Counted from the stretch's first letter, positions 32,827 to 42,338 are shown. The stretch: 64,000 nucleotides of DNA from Comamonas thiooxydans (GCF_000964545.1 NZ_BBVD01000009.1:1-64000), one strand, 5' to 3'. A program made the numbers and translations. The notes: generated by a model not told the origin, from the sequence alone.

Positions 32827-34473
32827 TCAGGCGCGAAATTTATTGGTAATGGGGTAGCGCCAGTCCTTGCCAAAGCTGCGCATTGTCAGACGTGGACCGA
32901 CTGGCGCCTGGCGACGCTTGTACTCGTTGATTTGTATCAGACGCGTGACCCGCTCCACATCCGCAGGCGCAAAACCCTCGGCGACGATGGAGCTTATGCT
33001 CTCGTTGTTTTCCATGTAACGGGCCACGATGGCATCCAGCACCTCGTAGTCCGGCAGGCTGTCCTGATCCTTCTGATCGGGGCGCAGCTCGGCGCTGGGC
33101 GGACGCGTGATGATGCGCTCGGGAATGGGATCGAGCCCCGTGCCGAAGGGATCGTTGGCATTGCGCCAGCGTGCCAGCGCAAACACCTCGGTCTTGAACA
33201 CATCCTTGATGACGGCAAAACCGCCGGCCATGTCGCCGTACAGCGTGCAGTAGCCGGTGGACATCTCGCTCTTGTTGCCCGTGGTCAGCACGATGGAGCC
33301 AAACTTGTTACTCATAGCCATCAGCAGGGTGCCGCGAATACGGGCTTGCAGGTTTTCCTCGGTCGTGTCTTCGGCGCGTCCGGCAAAAGTGCCAGCCAGC
33401 GCTGCCTTGAAGGCTTCGAACTGCGGCGCGATATCGATCTCTTCGTGCTGCACGCCCACGCGCTCGGACATTTCGCGCGCATCAAGCCAGCTGATATCGG
33501 CCGTATAGGGCGAAGGCATCATGACCGTGCGCACCTTGTCCGCACCCAGCGCGTCCACGGCAATGGCCAGCACCAGGGCCGAATCCATGCCGCCCGACAG
33601 GCCGATGAGCGCACCCGGAAAACGGTTCTTGCCCACATAGTCGCGCACGGACAGCACCAGCGCCGACCAAAGCGCATGATGGTGGTTCAGCTGGGGCTTG
33701 ACTTGCCCCATCAGCTTCACGCGCCCATCCACCAGCTGCGCAGCCATCATGGGCAGCTCTTCCTCGAAGGCCGCCGCACGCGCCACCACCTGACCGCTGA
33801 CGTCCACCGCAAACGAGCAGCCGTCGAACACGACCTCGTCCTGGCCGCCCACCAGATGGGCATACACCAGGGGAGCCGCATTTTCCATGGCGCGCTGCGC
33901 AATCACCGCCTCGCGCTCGGAGGGTTTGCCGCTATGGAACGGCGAGGCATTGATGACGGCCAGCAACTGGGCGCCTGCGGCCACGGCCGCCCGCGCAGGG
34001 CCGGCATGCCAGGCGTCTTCGCAAATCAGCAGTCCGATCTGGATGCCGTCCAGCTCGAAGACACAGCTCTCTTCACCGGCCGCAAAGTAGCGCTGTTCGT
34101 CGAACACGCCAAAGTTGGGCAGCAGTTGCTTGAAATAGCGCGCAATCTGCTGACCATCGCGCAGCACGCTGGCAGCGTTGAACAGTTTCTCACCTTGCTC
34201 ATCGCGCTGCGGGTGACCGATGACCAGCGCCAGCCCCGGCCATTGGGCACTGGCTTGCTGCAACTGCTGCAGGGCCGCATCGCAGGCTTCCAAAAATGCC
34301 GGACGCAGATACAGGTCCTCGGCCGCGTAGCCACACAGGGCAAGCTCGGGCGTGAGCATCAGGCGGGCACCGTTGGCATAAGCTTCAGCAGCAGCGGCGA
34401 TGATTTTCTGGACATTGCCAGAGAGGTCTCCCACAACAAAATTGCGTTGGGCACAGCAAATGGAAAGCGTCAT
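32827..34473 (-). CDS. nadE: Glutamine-dependent NAD+ synthetase
   Basis: A 548-residue two-domain enzyme from ATG 34473. The N-terminal nitrilase-type glutaminase has the triad E43, K115, C151 (in L-L-I-C-E-D-A-W). The C-terminal synthetase domain has the ATP P-loop S-G-G-M-D-S at 293-298 and S-T-G-Y-C-T-L-Y-G-D-M-A-G-G further on. It amidates nicotinic acid adenine dinucleotide to NAD. Same transcript direction as glnB. Confidence 0.96.
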   Translation of the reverse strand: MTLSICCAQRNFVVGDLSGNVQKIIAAAAEAYANGARLMLTPELALCGYAAEDLYLRPAFLEACDAALQQLQQASAQWPGLALVIGHPQRDEQGEKLFNAASVLRDGQQIARYFKQLLPNFGVFDEQRYFAAGEESCVFELDGIQIGLLICEDAWHAGPARAAVAAGAQLLAVINASPFHSGKPSEREAVIAQRAMENAAPLVYAHLVGGQDEVVFDGCSFAVDVSGQVVARAAAFEEELPMMAAQLVDGRVKLMGQVKPQLNHHHALWSALVLSVRDYVGKNRFPGALIGLSGGMDSALVLAIAVDALGADKVRTVMMPSPYTADISWLDAREMSERVGVQHEEIDIAPQFEAFKAALAGTFAGRAEDTTEENLQARIRGTLLMAMSNKFGSIVLTTGNKSEMSTGYCTLYGDMAGGFAVIKDVFKTEVFALARWRNANDPFGTGLDPIPERIITRPPSAELRPDQKDQDSLPDYEVLDAIVARYMENNESISSIVAEGFAPADVERVTRLIQINEYKRRQAPVGPRLTMRSFGKDWRYPITNKFRA

Positions 34474-34522
34474 GAAAAGCAAGCTAGGCGGTGAGGCCAC
34501 CAGCCCCCGCGACAATCAGGGC

Positions 34523-35833
34523 ATGGCCGAAAACAAGATTATCACTCGCGTGCTTGCCAGCGTGCAGCAGCTGGACGCACAAACCTGGAATGTGCTGCTG
34601 GCCTCTCAATCCACGCCCACGCCCTTCATGCGCCACGAATACCTGGCAGCCATGGAGCAAAGCGGCAGCGCCACGCCCGATACCGGCTGGATCGCCCGGG
34701 TCATCACCGTCTGGGACGGCGATGAGCTGCTGGCGGCCTGCCCCCTCTATATCAAGACCCACTCCTACGGCGAATATGTGTTTGACTGGGCCTGGGCGCG
34801 CGCCTATCAGCAGCATGGCCTGCCTTACTACCCCAAGGGATTGCTGGCCGTCCCCTTCACGCCCGTGCCAGGCTCCCGCCTGCTGGCACGCAGCCAGGCA
34901 CTGCGCGTGGCGCTGGTGCATGCCGTCCAGGCCTGGGCAGCCGAGCAGCAGCTGTCATCGCTGCACCTGCTGTTCGGCGATGCCGACGATCTTGCCGCCT
35001 GCGCCGCAGCGGGCTGGATGCAGCGCAGCACAGTGCAGTTTCACTGGACGAACACACTGCCCGCACTTCCCGCTGCGGGCGCTCCCCTGCCAGCCGGGGC
35101 ACTACCCGGCAGCATGCAAGCGAGCAATGACACAGCAATGGCACCGTCCCGCTGGAAGGACTTCGACGACTTTCTGGGCTCGCTGAACCAGGAAAAGCGC
35201 AAGAAAATCCGCCAGGAGCGGCGCAAGATACGCGAAGCCGGCGTGAGCTTCAAAGCCATGCAGGGTAGCGACATCGGTGCGCAGGACTGGTCCTTCTTCT
35301 ACCGCTGCTATGAGCGCACCTACCTGGAGCATGGCAACCCGCCGTATCTGACACCGGAGTTCTTTGCCTCCATGGCCTCGGCCATGCCCGAGAACTGGGT
35401 GATGTTCATCGCCGAGCGCGACGGACAGCCTGTAGCCTCAAGTTTGATAGCTATTACCGCCTTGCAATCAATGATTTCAGCATCAAAACCATTGTTTTTT
35501 GAGGATAAACAAGCGCTAGCAGCTATCAATAACAAGGTCGCCTATGGCCGCTACTGGGGCGCTCTGGAACGGGTCGACAGCCTGCATTTCGAAGCCTGCT
35601 ACTACCAGCCCATCGAATGGTGCATCGCCAATGGCTTTACCCGCTTCGAAGGCGGTGCCCAGGGCGAGCACAAGATGGCCCGCGCGCTGCTGCCCGTGGA
35701 AACACCGAGCGCCCACTGGGTGGCCCATCCCGCTTTTGCCGATGCCATCGAGCGCTTCTTGCAGCGCGAGAGCGAAGGCATGGCCCAATATGTGGAAGAG
35801 CTGCAATCCCATAGCCCGCTGCGCAAGGCCTGA
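34523..35833 (+). CDS. FemAB/GNAT-like protein (DUF482 family) with in-frame repeat insertion
   Basis: 436 residues from ATG 34523 (AGGGC upstream). The family blocks are clear: T-P-F-M-R-H-E-Y-L, Y-G-E-Y-V-F-D-W-A-W-A, Y-Y-P-K, E-K-R-K-K-I-R-Q-E-R-R, Y-G-R-Y-W-G and F-E-G-G-A-Q-G-E-H-K-M-A-R. The fold is a tandem acyltransferase related to FemAB peptidyltransferases; the substrate is unknown. About 28 residues near 308-336 (between A-S-S-L and N-K-V-A-Y-G-R-Y-W) are encoded by an 86-bp palindromic repeat (copy D), so this protein has a recent surface insertion. It is divergent from nadE. Confidence 0.85.
   Translation: MAENKIITRVLASVQQLDAQTWNVLLASQSTPTPFMRHEYLAAMEQSGSATPDTGWIARVITVWDGDELLAACPLYIKTHSYGEYVFDWAWARAYQQHGLPYYPKGLLAVPFTPVPGSRLLARSQALRVALVHAVQAWAAEQQLSSLHLLFGDADDLAACAAAGWMQRSTVQFHWTNTLPALPAAGAPLPAGALPGSMQASNDTAMAPSRWKDFDDFLGSLNQEKRKKIRQERRKIREAGVSFKAMQGSDIGAQDWSFFYRCYERTYLEHGNPPYLTPEFFASMASAMPENWVMFIAERDGQPVASSLIAITALQSMISASKPLFFEDKQALAAINNKVAYGRYWGALERVDSLHFEACYYQPIEWCIANGFTRFEGGAQGEHKMARALLPVETPSAHWVAHPAFADAIERFLQRESEGMAQYVEELQSHSPLRKA
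35444..35529. repeat. Dispersed repeat copy D inside the DUF482 gene, open in frame
   Basis: Nine-base terminal inverted repeats TTGATAGCT (35444-35452) and AGCTATCAA (35521-35529). The right end CAAGCGCTAGCAGCTATCAA is the family core seen in copies C, E and G. It interrupts a conserved coding block but keeps the frame. Confidence 0.8.
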
Positions 35834-35848
35834 AGGTGGAGACAAAAA

Positions 35849-35870
35849 AAGGCCGCTTTGCAGCGGCCTT
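35849..35870. terminator. Terminator between DUF482 gene and first chemoreceptor
   Basis: AAGGCCGCT (35849-35857) pairs with AGCGGCCTT (35862-35870). The T run is on the minus strand, so it mainly ends the chemoreceptor transcript; it may also stop the convergent gene. Confidence 0.8.
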
Positions 35871-35893
35871 GAAGCTCGGACTCCAGGAGACAT

Positions 35894-37663
35894 TCAGAAG
35901 GTTTCCCAGTCATCCTCATCCAGCGAGGACTTTTGCACATTACGGGCAGTAGCGGATTCGCCAGCAACCGCGCCCCCCATCAAAGAGCGCGGGGCTGCCG
36001 GCATGGGGGCAGGACGGGCAGCCACACGACGGACAGGTGCCTGACGCGCCGGTGCGGCAGCGGCGACCACGGCCGGCGCCGCTGCACGGGCTGCAGCTTT
36101 GGGTGCCTGGTCATAAAGCGCACTGGCAGGCAGCTGGAAGACCGCCACAGCCTGAACCAGATCCTGCGCCTGCTTGCGCAGCGCACCAGCGGCTGCAGCA
36201 CTTTCCTCCACCAGCGCCGCGTTTTGCTGCGTCGTCTGATCCATTTGCGTCACCGCCTCGCCAACCTGGGCCACACCCTGGCTTTGCTCCTGGCTGGCAG
36301 CGCTGATCTCGGCCATCAAATCAGTCACCCGGCTGATCGCCGACACGATGTCGGCCATGGTGGCACCGGCCTTGTCCACCAGCTGCGTGCCCTGCTCCAC
36401 CCGCTGCACGCTGGTGCTGATCAAGGCCTTGATTTCCTTGGCTGCCTCGGCACTGCGCTGGGCCAGGGTACGCACCTCGCCCGCCACCACGGCAAAACCA
36501 CGGCCCTGCTCACCGGCGCGCGCTGCTTCCACGGCCGCATTCAGCGCCAGAATATTGGTCTGGAAGGCGATGGAGTCGATGACGGTGATGATGTCGGCAA
36601 TCTGCTGGCTGCTGTTGTTGATGCCCTTCATGGTTTCCACCACTTCGGCCACCACGGCACCGCCATGCGCTGCCACCTGGGAAGCATTCACCGCCATCTG
36701 ATTGGCGGCACGGGCGTTGTCGGCGTTCTGGCGCACGGTAGAGCCCAGCTGCTCCATGGAGGCGGCGGTTTCCTCCAGCGCACTGGCCTGCTCCTCGGTG
36801 CGACCGGAGAGATCAGCATTGCCCGAGGCAATCTGCGAACTGGCCGAGGCCACGCCTTCCGCGTTCTGGCGTACCGAGCGCACGGTCTGCACCAGACTGC
36901 TTTGCATACGCTCCAGGGCGCTGAGCAAGCGGCCTGTTTCGTCCTCTCGCTCCACGCGGATGACGCCGCTCAGATCCCCATTGGCCACACGGTCCGCGGC
37001 CTGCACCGCCTGCTCCAGCGGCGCACGGATGGAACGCACCAGCCAGATGCCTGCCCCTGCAGCCACCAGCACCGCAATCAAGGCAGCCAAGGCAAGCATG
37101 CTCACAGCCCGGTCGTAAACCCTCTCCGAAGCCAGAGTCTCGCCCTTTGCCACATCGCTGTTGAACTTGATCAGCTTTTGCAGGGTCGCCGAAGACTGTT
37201 CATAGAGCTTGAGAGATTCGCCTCCCAGCAGTTGCTTGGCCTGCTCTTTATCGCCTCGACGCGAAACTTCGAACAGTTGCTTGTTCAACTCCACATAATG
37301 CTCTCTCTCGCGCAGGAACTGCGTGTAGAGCTCGCGCTCCTCGGCAGTGACAATCAAAGGTTCATAGAGCTTTTTTGCCTCCGCCAGGTGTTTCTGCAAT
37401 TGCTCGAATTGAGCTTCCACCTGAGCCATATAGCCGGTCTCGTCATTATTGACATGTCGCAGCTCGAGCAAGCGGGTGCGCGCCAGGTCGGTATTGAGTG
37501 TATTGATCACTTCCACACTGGGCAGGGCATTGCCGGTGATGGTTTCAGCACTGGAGCGCATGGAGCGCAGCTGCAGCAATGCCATGGCAACCACCACGAC
37601 CAGCAGCAAGACAAGAACCCCGAACGTACCGAGAATCCGCGTGGAGATTTTGATGCTTTTCAT
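35894..37663 (-). CDS. Methyl-accepting chemotaxis protein
   Basis: 589 residues from ATG 37663, behind GGGAGGTG. Membrane segment about 11-32, periplasmic four-helix-type ligand domain (about 33-188), second membrane segment near 190-212, HAMP (about 213-265), then the long signalling coiled coil with the hairpin tip E-A-A-R-A-G-E-Q-G-R-G-F-A-V-V-A-G-E-V-R. It ends D-W-E-T-F, the pentapeptide that tethers CheR and CheB. An Ala/Pro linker lies before it. Ligand unknown. Closely related to the next receptor in the signalling half. Confidence 0.95.
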   Translation of the reverse strand: MKSIKISTRILGTFGVLVLLLVVVVAMALLQLRSMRSSAETITGNALPSVEVINTLNTDLARTRLLELRHVNNDETGYMAQVEAQFEQLQKHLAEAKKLYEPLIVTAEERELYTQFLREREHYVELNKQLFEVSRRGDKEQAKQLLGGESLKLYEQSSATLQKLIKFNSDVAKGETLASERVYDRAVSMLALAALIAVLVAAGAGIWLVRSIRAPLEQAVQAADRVANGDLSGVIRVEREDETGRLLSALERMQSSLVQTVRSVRQNAEGVASASSQIASGNADLSGRTEEQASALEETAASMEQLGSTVRQNADNARAANQMAVNASQVAAHGGAVVAEVVETMKGINNSSQQIADIITVIDSIAFQTNILALNAAVEAARAGEQGRGFAVVAGEVRTLAQRSAEAAKEIKALISTSVQRVEQGTQLVDKAGATMADIVSAISRVTDLMAEISAASQEQSQGVAQVGEAVTQMDQTTQQNAALVEESAAAAGALRKQAQDLVQAVAVFQLPASALYDQAPKAAARAAAPAVVAAAAPARQAPVRRVAARPAPMPAAPRSLMGGAVAGESATARNVQKSSLDEDDWETF

Positions 37664-38030
37664 TGATTGCACCTCCCTCTATTACCAATTAGTTTTTATA
37701 AATACTTCTTTTGAATCCATGCCCACAAAGCGCAAGGATTCAATGTTTCTGCTCGATCGGGAAATATCTCTCTGAATGGCATACCAGAGATGGAATGCTC
37801 CTTGATACCGGCTTATATGTTTTCAATTGTTTCCAGTTTCATATTCCTTGCCTATCTTCACGAGCCTACAGTCATGTAGGCAGTCGCTTACGCCGCACTT
37901 GAGTTACTGAAAGTTACCAATCAGTGACAGCAGAGATTCTCGATGCCATGGCAACCTACATAGCCTTGAAAAAGCATCAAGCCACCCCTCTTCTTGATCA
38001 ATATCAAGACAGTTTGAAGAAAGCTTGTAA
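37664..38030. other. Gene-free stretch upstream of the first chemoreceptor
   Basis: About 370 bp, less GC-rich than its neighbours. It should hold the promoter of the receptor at 35894. I searched for a sigma-28 type motif in the right orientation and saw none that is convincing. Confidence 0.5.
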
Positions 38031-38062
38031 AAAACCCCGACAGCATTCGCTATCGGGGTTTT
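38031..38062 (-). terminator. Terminator after the second chemoreceptor
   Basis: AAAACCCCGA (38031-38040) pairs with TCGGGGTTTT (38053-38062). The minus strand continues with T residues. Confidence 0.8.
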
Positions 38063-38098
38063 GAGACGGAAGCCGTTGAAACCGGCAATACCTCGACC

Positions 38099-39862
38099 TC
38101 AGAACTGCTCCCAATCCTGGTCATTGCTCAAGGCGGGCTGAGCCGTTTTGACCGGCGCAGGCACAGCCTTGCCTGGGCCTTGATCGGCTAACGCCGCAGC
38201 CCGCGGGCCAGCGCTCATGCCAGCCTTTGCAACCGGCTCGACCCGATTTTTCAGCGCCGCAGCGGCAAAGCTCTGTGCCTGATTCCCCAACTGAAAAATC
38301 GCCACCGAATCGACCAGCGCCTTGGCCTGGCGCTGCAAAGAATCGGCGGCCGCCGCGCTCTGCTCCACAAGGGCCGCATTCTGCTGCGTGGTCTGATCCA
38401 TCTGGGTGACGGCTTCACCCACCTGGGCCACGCCCTGGCTCTGTTCGCGGCTGGCCGCGCTGATCTCGCCCATGATGTCGGTCACGCGGCCTATGGCCGT
38501 CACGATTTCGGCCATGGTGTCACCGGCCTTGTCCACCAGCTGCGAGCCTTGCTCCACGCGCTCCACGCTGGCATGGATGAGCTGCTTGATTTCCTTGGCC
38601 GCCTCGGCGCTGCGCTGGGCCAGCGTGCGCACCTCGCCCGCCACCACGGCAAAACCACGGCCTTGCTCGCCGGCACGCGCGGCTTCCACGGCCGCATTCA
38701 GGGCCAGGATATTGGTCTGGAAGGCAATCGAGTCGATGACGCCGATGATGTCGGCGATCTGGCGGCTGCTGTCGTTGATGCCCTTCATGGTGTCCACCAC
38801 CTGGGCAACCACATCCCCGCCTCGACCCGCGACATCGGAGGCATTCTTTGCCATTTGATTGGCTGTCTGGGCGTTGTCGGCGTTCTGGCGCACGGTCGAA
38901 CCCAGTTGCTCCATGGAGGCCGCCGTTTCCTCCAGGGCGCTGGCCTGGCTTTCGGTGCGCGCCGAAAGATCCGCATTGCCCTGAGCGATTTCGCTGGACG
39001 CAAGGGCCACGCCATGGGCATTGCCGCGCACATCCTGGACCACGGAGGACAGTTGCCGACGCATGTCTTCCAGCGCATTGAGCAGCAAGCCCATTTCATC
39101 GCGGCGCTGGTTCTTCACCACCATGCCCAGCCTACCGGCAGCCACGGCCTGCGCCAGCTCAACTGCCGTGGCCACGGGAGCCGTGATGGCACGTGTCATC
39201 GCAATGCCGACCACGGCGGCAAACAGCACCACCAGCGCCAGCGTACCGAGCAGCCAGTAGCGGGCCAGCTCAAAACTGGACTTTTCGGCCTGCTGGGCCT
39301 GAGCCGCGTTCTCGAGCTGCAGCGTCATCAGCTTGCCCGTGCTTTCCGCCAGCTGGCTGAAGGCCTGTTCGGACAGCCCTGCGAAAAACAGCCCCAGCTC
39401 GTCGGCCATACCTGCCTGGCTGTCCACGGTGTTGTAGTCGCCATCGCGTGCCCGCCCCAGCAACTGCTCGTGCAGCTTCAGGAAATTCGCCTTGTTGGCC
39501 TGATAGCCCTCGTAGGCCTCGCGCAGCGGCTGGCTGGCAATCAGCTCGTTGACCACTTTCTCCTGCTCGGCAATGGTTTTCAGGCGCTGCTGGATCTGCT
39601 GCTCGTAGCCTTCGACCTCGACCAGGGTGCGAGCGGTGGCGATACCTGCCTCATGGCGGCGCAGCCGGTTGTACTCGGAACGCATGGAGGCCGCGTTGTA
39701 GACACTGGGCAGCGCCACTTCGGAAACCTCGCGGCCCGCTGCATGAATGCTGGACAGCTGCAGCCAGGCCACCAGACCGAGCAATGCAGACAACAACACC
39801 AGCGCCGTAAAGCTGATGCCCAACTTGGTCCCCACGCGCCAGTCCGAAATCTTCCAACTCAT
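38099..39862 (-). CDS. Methyl-accepting chemotaxis protein
   Basis: 587 residues from ATG 39862 with AGGGGGTG upstream; the frame from 39934 is not supported. Membrane segment about 14-35, periplasmic domain to about 188, second segment about 190-212, HAMP, and a signalling domain almost identical to that of the receptor at 35894 around the conserved tip. It ends D-W-E-Q-F, again a CheR/CheB-type pentapeptide. The periplasmic domains differ, so the two receptors probably sense different ligands after duplication. Confidence 0.95.
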   Translation of the reverse strand: MSWKISDWRVGTKLGISFTALVLLSALLGLVAWLQLSSIHAAGREVSEVALPSVYNAASMRSEYNRLRRHEAGIATARTLVEVEGYEQQIQQRLKTIAEQEKVVNELIASQPLREAYEGYQANKANFLKLHEQLLGRARDGDYNTVDSQAGMADELGLFFAGLSEQAFSQLAESTGKLMTLQLENAAQAQQAEKSSFELARYWLLGTLALVVLFAAVVGIAMTRAITAPVATAVELAQAVAAGRLGMVVKNQRRDEMGLLLNALEDMRRQLSSVVQDVRGNAHGVALASSEIAQGNADLSARTESQASALEETAASMEQLGSTVRQNADNAQTANQMAKNASDVAGRGGDVVAQVVDTMKGINDSSRQIADIIGVIDSIAFQTNILALNAAVEAARAGEQGRGFAVVAGEVRTLAQRSAEAAKEIKQLIHASVERVEQGSQLVDKAGDTMAEIVTAIGRVTDIMGEISAASREQSQGVAQVGEAVTQMDQTTQQNAALVEQSAAAADSLQRQAKALVDSVAIFQLGNQAQSFAAAALKNRVEPVAKAGMSAGPRAAALADQGPGKAVPAPVKTAQPALSNDQDWEQF

Positions 39863-39895
39863 GCGCACCCCCTCGTATATATCGATACAGGCAAT

Positions 39896-39931
39896 AAAAA
39901 ACGCACCAAGCGAGGCCCGCCGGGTGCGTTT
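39896..39931 (-). terminator. ppa terminator
   Basis: AAACGCACC (39899-39907) pairs with GGTGCGTTT (39923-39931), T run on the minus strand. It lies between ppa and the second receptor gene. Confidence 0.75.
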
Positions 39932-40000
39932 CAAATTGTATAGATGCAGATAGCGAGGCTTCTCTGCAAGTAAAGGTTAGAGACCCTTTACTAGTTTGGA

Positions 40001-40528
40001 TCAGCCCTTGTAGTTGGCGATACCGTCCACGATTTCCTTGTGTGCCGCGTCCACGCCCTTCCAACCCAGAACCTTGACCCACTTGCCCTTTTCCAGATCC
40101 TTGTAGTGCTCGAAGAAGTGGGCAATCTGCTGCAGGGTCAGCTCATGGATGTCGCTGAGGTGGTTGATCTTGTCGTAGGAAGGCAGCAGCTTCTGTGTGG
40201 GAACGGCCAGAACCTTGCCGTCGACGCCGGATTCGTCTTCCATCTCCAGAATGCCGATGGCACGGCAGGGCACCACCACGCCGCTGGGCAGGGGGAAGGG
40301 AGTCATCACCAGCACGTCCACGGGGTCGCCGTCGCCAGACAGGGTCTGGGGCACATAGCCGTAGTTCACGGGGTAATGCATGGCAGTGCCCAGGAAACGA
40401 TCCACGAACAGGCAGCCGGATTCCTTGTCCACTTCGTACTTCACGGGAGCCGAGTTGGCCGAGATTTCGATGACGACGTTGAAGACTTCAGGCGTCTTGG
40501 AGCCGGGGGTCACATTGTTCAGAGACAT
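40001..40528 (-). CDS. ppa: Inorganic pyrophosphatase (family I)
   Basis: A 175-residue soluble family I pyrophosphatase. The metal-binding signature D-G-D-P-V-D-V-L-V is complete, with the K-Y-E-V-D-K and N-Y-G-Y-V-P-Q-T-L active-site blocks. It hydrolyses pyrophosphate released by biosynthetic reactions. Length equals E. coli Ppa. It is transcribed alone. Confidence 0.97.
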   Translation of the reverse strand: MSLNNVTPGSKTPEVFNVVIEISANSAPVKYEVDKESGCLFVDRFLGTAMHYPVNYGYVPQTLSGDGDPVDVLVMTPFPLPSGVVVPCRAIGILEMEDESGVDGKVLAVPTQKLLPSYDKINHLSDIHELTLQQIAHFFEHYKDLEKGKWVKVLGWKGVDAAHKEIVDGIANYKG

Positions 40529-40754
40529 GATGGTTGGGAGAAGTAATACAAAAAGCCCGCCAGAGCCAACAAAGCATCGGCACCTGAGGGTCAGCCCGCG
40601 ATTTTAGGCGCATGACCCTAACGCTGGCATTACATGTTTGAAAGATGCGCGTGCAGTCGTGTATTCCCGCCGGGCAGCCTCGCCCACTTCAATCATGAAA
40701 ACCCACTCAAACCAATACCCATAAATCGGTGTCAGCTCTCAGAACAAGAGCATG

Positions 40755-41279
40755 TCAGGCGCTCACCGGATGGCGGCGACGCACGGGCCCGCTGCGCTGC
40801 TCCACCGCAGCCTGCACCTCCTTGCGCAGGCCCAAAGCAAAACCCAACTCGGCCGCCACAAACAGCGGGCCTATCAGCAGGCCCATCACATCGTCAAGAA
40901 AAGCGGGCTTGCGTCCTTCCCAGTAGTGACCGATGAACTGGATCACCCAGCCCAGCACAAACAGGCCCAGCCCCCAGGCCAGCCAGCTCCCCATGGGCTG
41001 CGCGGCGACAGGAGTTGCCAGCGCCAGCATGGCGGCCAGCAACACGCTCATGAACAGGCCGTATCGCCCGTCGAGCCGCCAGTAATACACTGCTGCAGCA
41101 ACCGCTGCCAGCAGAGCCAGCGAGATCGGCATGCCGCCAAGCGCTCCCCATTGCAGCCTGGCCAGCAGAATCACCACCGCCTGCATGATCATGGGCACAC
41201 CGATGTAGTGCGTGACGATATTGCGCGGGTCGCGGTGGTAGTCGGCGTAGTTGGACAGTTGATCGATTAGGGTTTTCAT
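40755..41279 (-). CDS. Mpo1-like (DUF962) membrane protein
   Basis: 174 residues from ATG 41279 with AAGGAG upstream. The N-terminal Y-x-x-Y-H-R-D-P-R-N-I-x-T-H-Y-I-G-V-P carries two conserved histidines, and a later Q-F-I-G-H-x-x-E-G-R-K-P-A carries another His. Four hydrophobic segments. Yeast Mpo1 of this family is an Fe(II) dioxygenase that shortens 2-hydroxy fatty acids; the bacterial role is untested. It is divergent from the Crp/Fnr gene with 61 bp between starts. Confidence 0.85.
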   Translation of the reverse strand: MKTLIDQLSNYADYHRDPRNIVTHYIGVPMIMQAVVILLARLQWGALGGMPISLALLAAVAAAVYYWRLDGRYGLFMSVLLAAMLALATPVAAQPMGSWLAWGLGLFVLGWVIQFIGHYWEGRKPAFLDDVMGLLIGPLFVAAELGFALGLRKEVQAAVEQRSGPVRRRHPVSA

Positions 41280-41340
41280 CGCTGTATCTCCTTGTCGCTT
41301 GTCAGAGCATGGTGGCGCAGCATCAACCTTGCCGTCTGTC

Positions 41341-42153
41341 ATGCCACCGACACAAGCGCTAAACCCTTCACCCAGGCCTGCACTGGCCTCAGTGCCCACT
41401 GCACGCAAGCGCGGCAGCTTCGAGCATGTCAACTCCAATGATCTCTGGGCCATCGTGCAGGCCGGCCGCTGGTTCCGCTCGCTGCCGCCGGAATTGACCG
41501 CCCAGATGCAGCAACTGGCCCAGCCAAGGCTGCTGGCCGCCGGCGAATGGCTGTTTCGCCGCGGCGATGCCCCCTGCGGCCTGTATGCGGTGGCCAGGGG
41601 ATCGCTCAGCATCTCCGGCACGGCAGCGCTTCAGGAAAACACCCGCACGGCCTTGCTGACCTTGATCGAGCCGCCGAGCTGGCTGGGCGAGATCGCCCTC
41701 TTCGATGGCGAGCCCCGCACCCACGACGCCTGCGCCAACACCGCCTGCGCCCTGCTGCATATCCCTATACCGCCGCTGCGCGAATGGCTGGATGCCAACC
41801 CGCATTGCTGGCGCCACATGGCCCTGCTGCTGACCCACAAGCTGCGTGCCAGCCTGATCGCGCTGGAGGAGCAGACCGTGCTGCCTGCACCGCAGCGCGT
41901 GATGTGCCGTCTGGTGCAAATGGCCATGGGCCACGAGCAGTGGGCCGACCGCATGCGCACTCACCGCGAGCTGGCCGTCTCCCAGGAGCAGATCGCACGC
42001 ATGCTCGGCCTGTCACGCCAGACCACCAACCAGATCCTGCAGGAGTTGCAGCAAGCTGGCTGGCTGCAACTGCGGCGCGGCAAGCTGGAGGTTCTCGACC
42101 TGGCTGCACTCAAGGCCGCAGCACTCACCGGGCAAATCCCCACGAGCAGCTAG
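41341..42153 (+). CDS. Crp/Fnr-family transcriptional regulator
   Basis: 270 residues from ATG 41341; an upstream TTG frame is less likely. A cyclic-nucleotide-type beta-barrel (about 45-150, with G-E-W-L-F-R-R-G-D-A and L-G-E-I-A-L-F-D-G-E-P-R) is followed by a long dimer helix and a C-terminal winged HTH (S-Q-E-Q-I-A-R-M-L-G-L-S-R-Q-T-T-N-Q-I-L). The N-terminal Cys cluster of Fnr is absent, so it is probably not an oxygen-sensing iron-sulphur form. Adjacent Mpo1-like gene is a possible target. Confidence 0.9.
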   Translation: MPPTQALNPSPRPALASVPTARKRGSFEHVNSNDLWAIVQAGRWFRSLPPELTAQMQQLAQPRLLAAGEWLFRRGDAPCGLYAVARGSLSISGTAALQENTRTALLTLIEPPSWLGEIALFDGEPRTHDACANTACALLHIPIPPLREWLDANPHCWRHMALLLTHKLRASLIALEEQTVLPAPQRVMCRLVQMAMGHEQWADRMRTHRELAVSQEQIARMLGLSRQTTNQILQELQQAGWLQLRRGKLEVLDLAALKAAALTGQIPTSS

Positions 42154-42338
42154 GCGCTGCCGGCCTGGCTCGGGGTCCCCCGTCCCGCCCCGCTGTCCGC
42201 TTGGTGCTGGACAAGCCTGCTATCTCTTTGATAATGAAATCGGGTCTGATGCACCAGACCCGGCTCAAGATCATCGCGGGCGACCCAGCCGAGTTCCGAC
42301 ATGCCGTCGTTGTCGCCCGCCATAACAACGGATACCCC

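Noticed and set aside
37664..39990. Sigma-28 promoters for the chemoreceptor genes
   Set aside because: No TAAA-N15-GCCGATAA-like sequence in the right orientation could be found upstream of either receptor.
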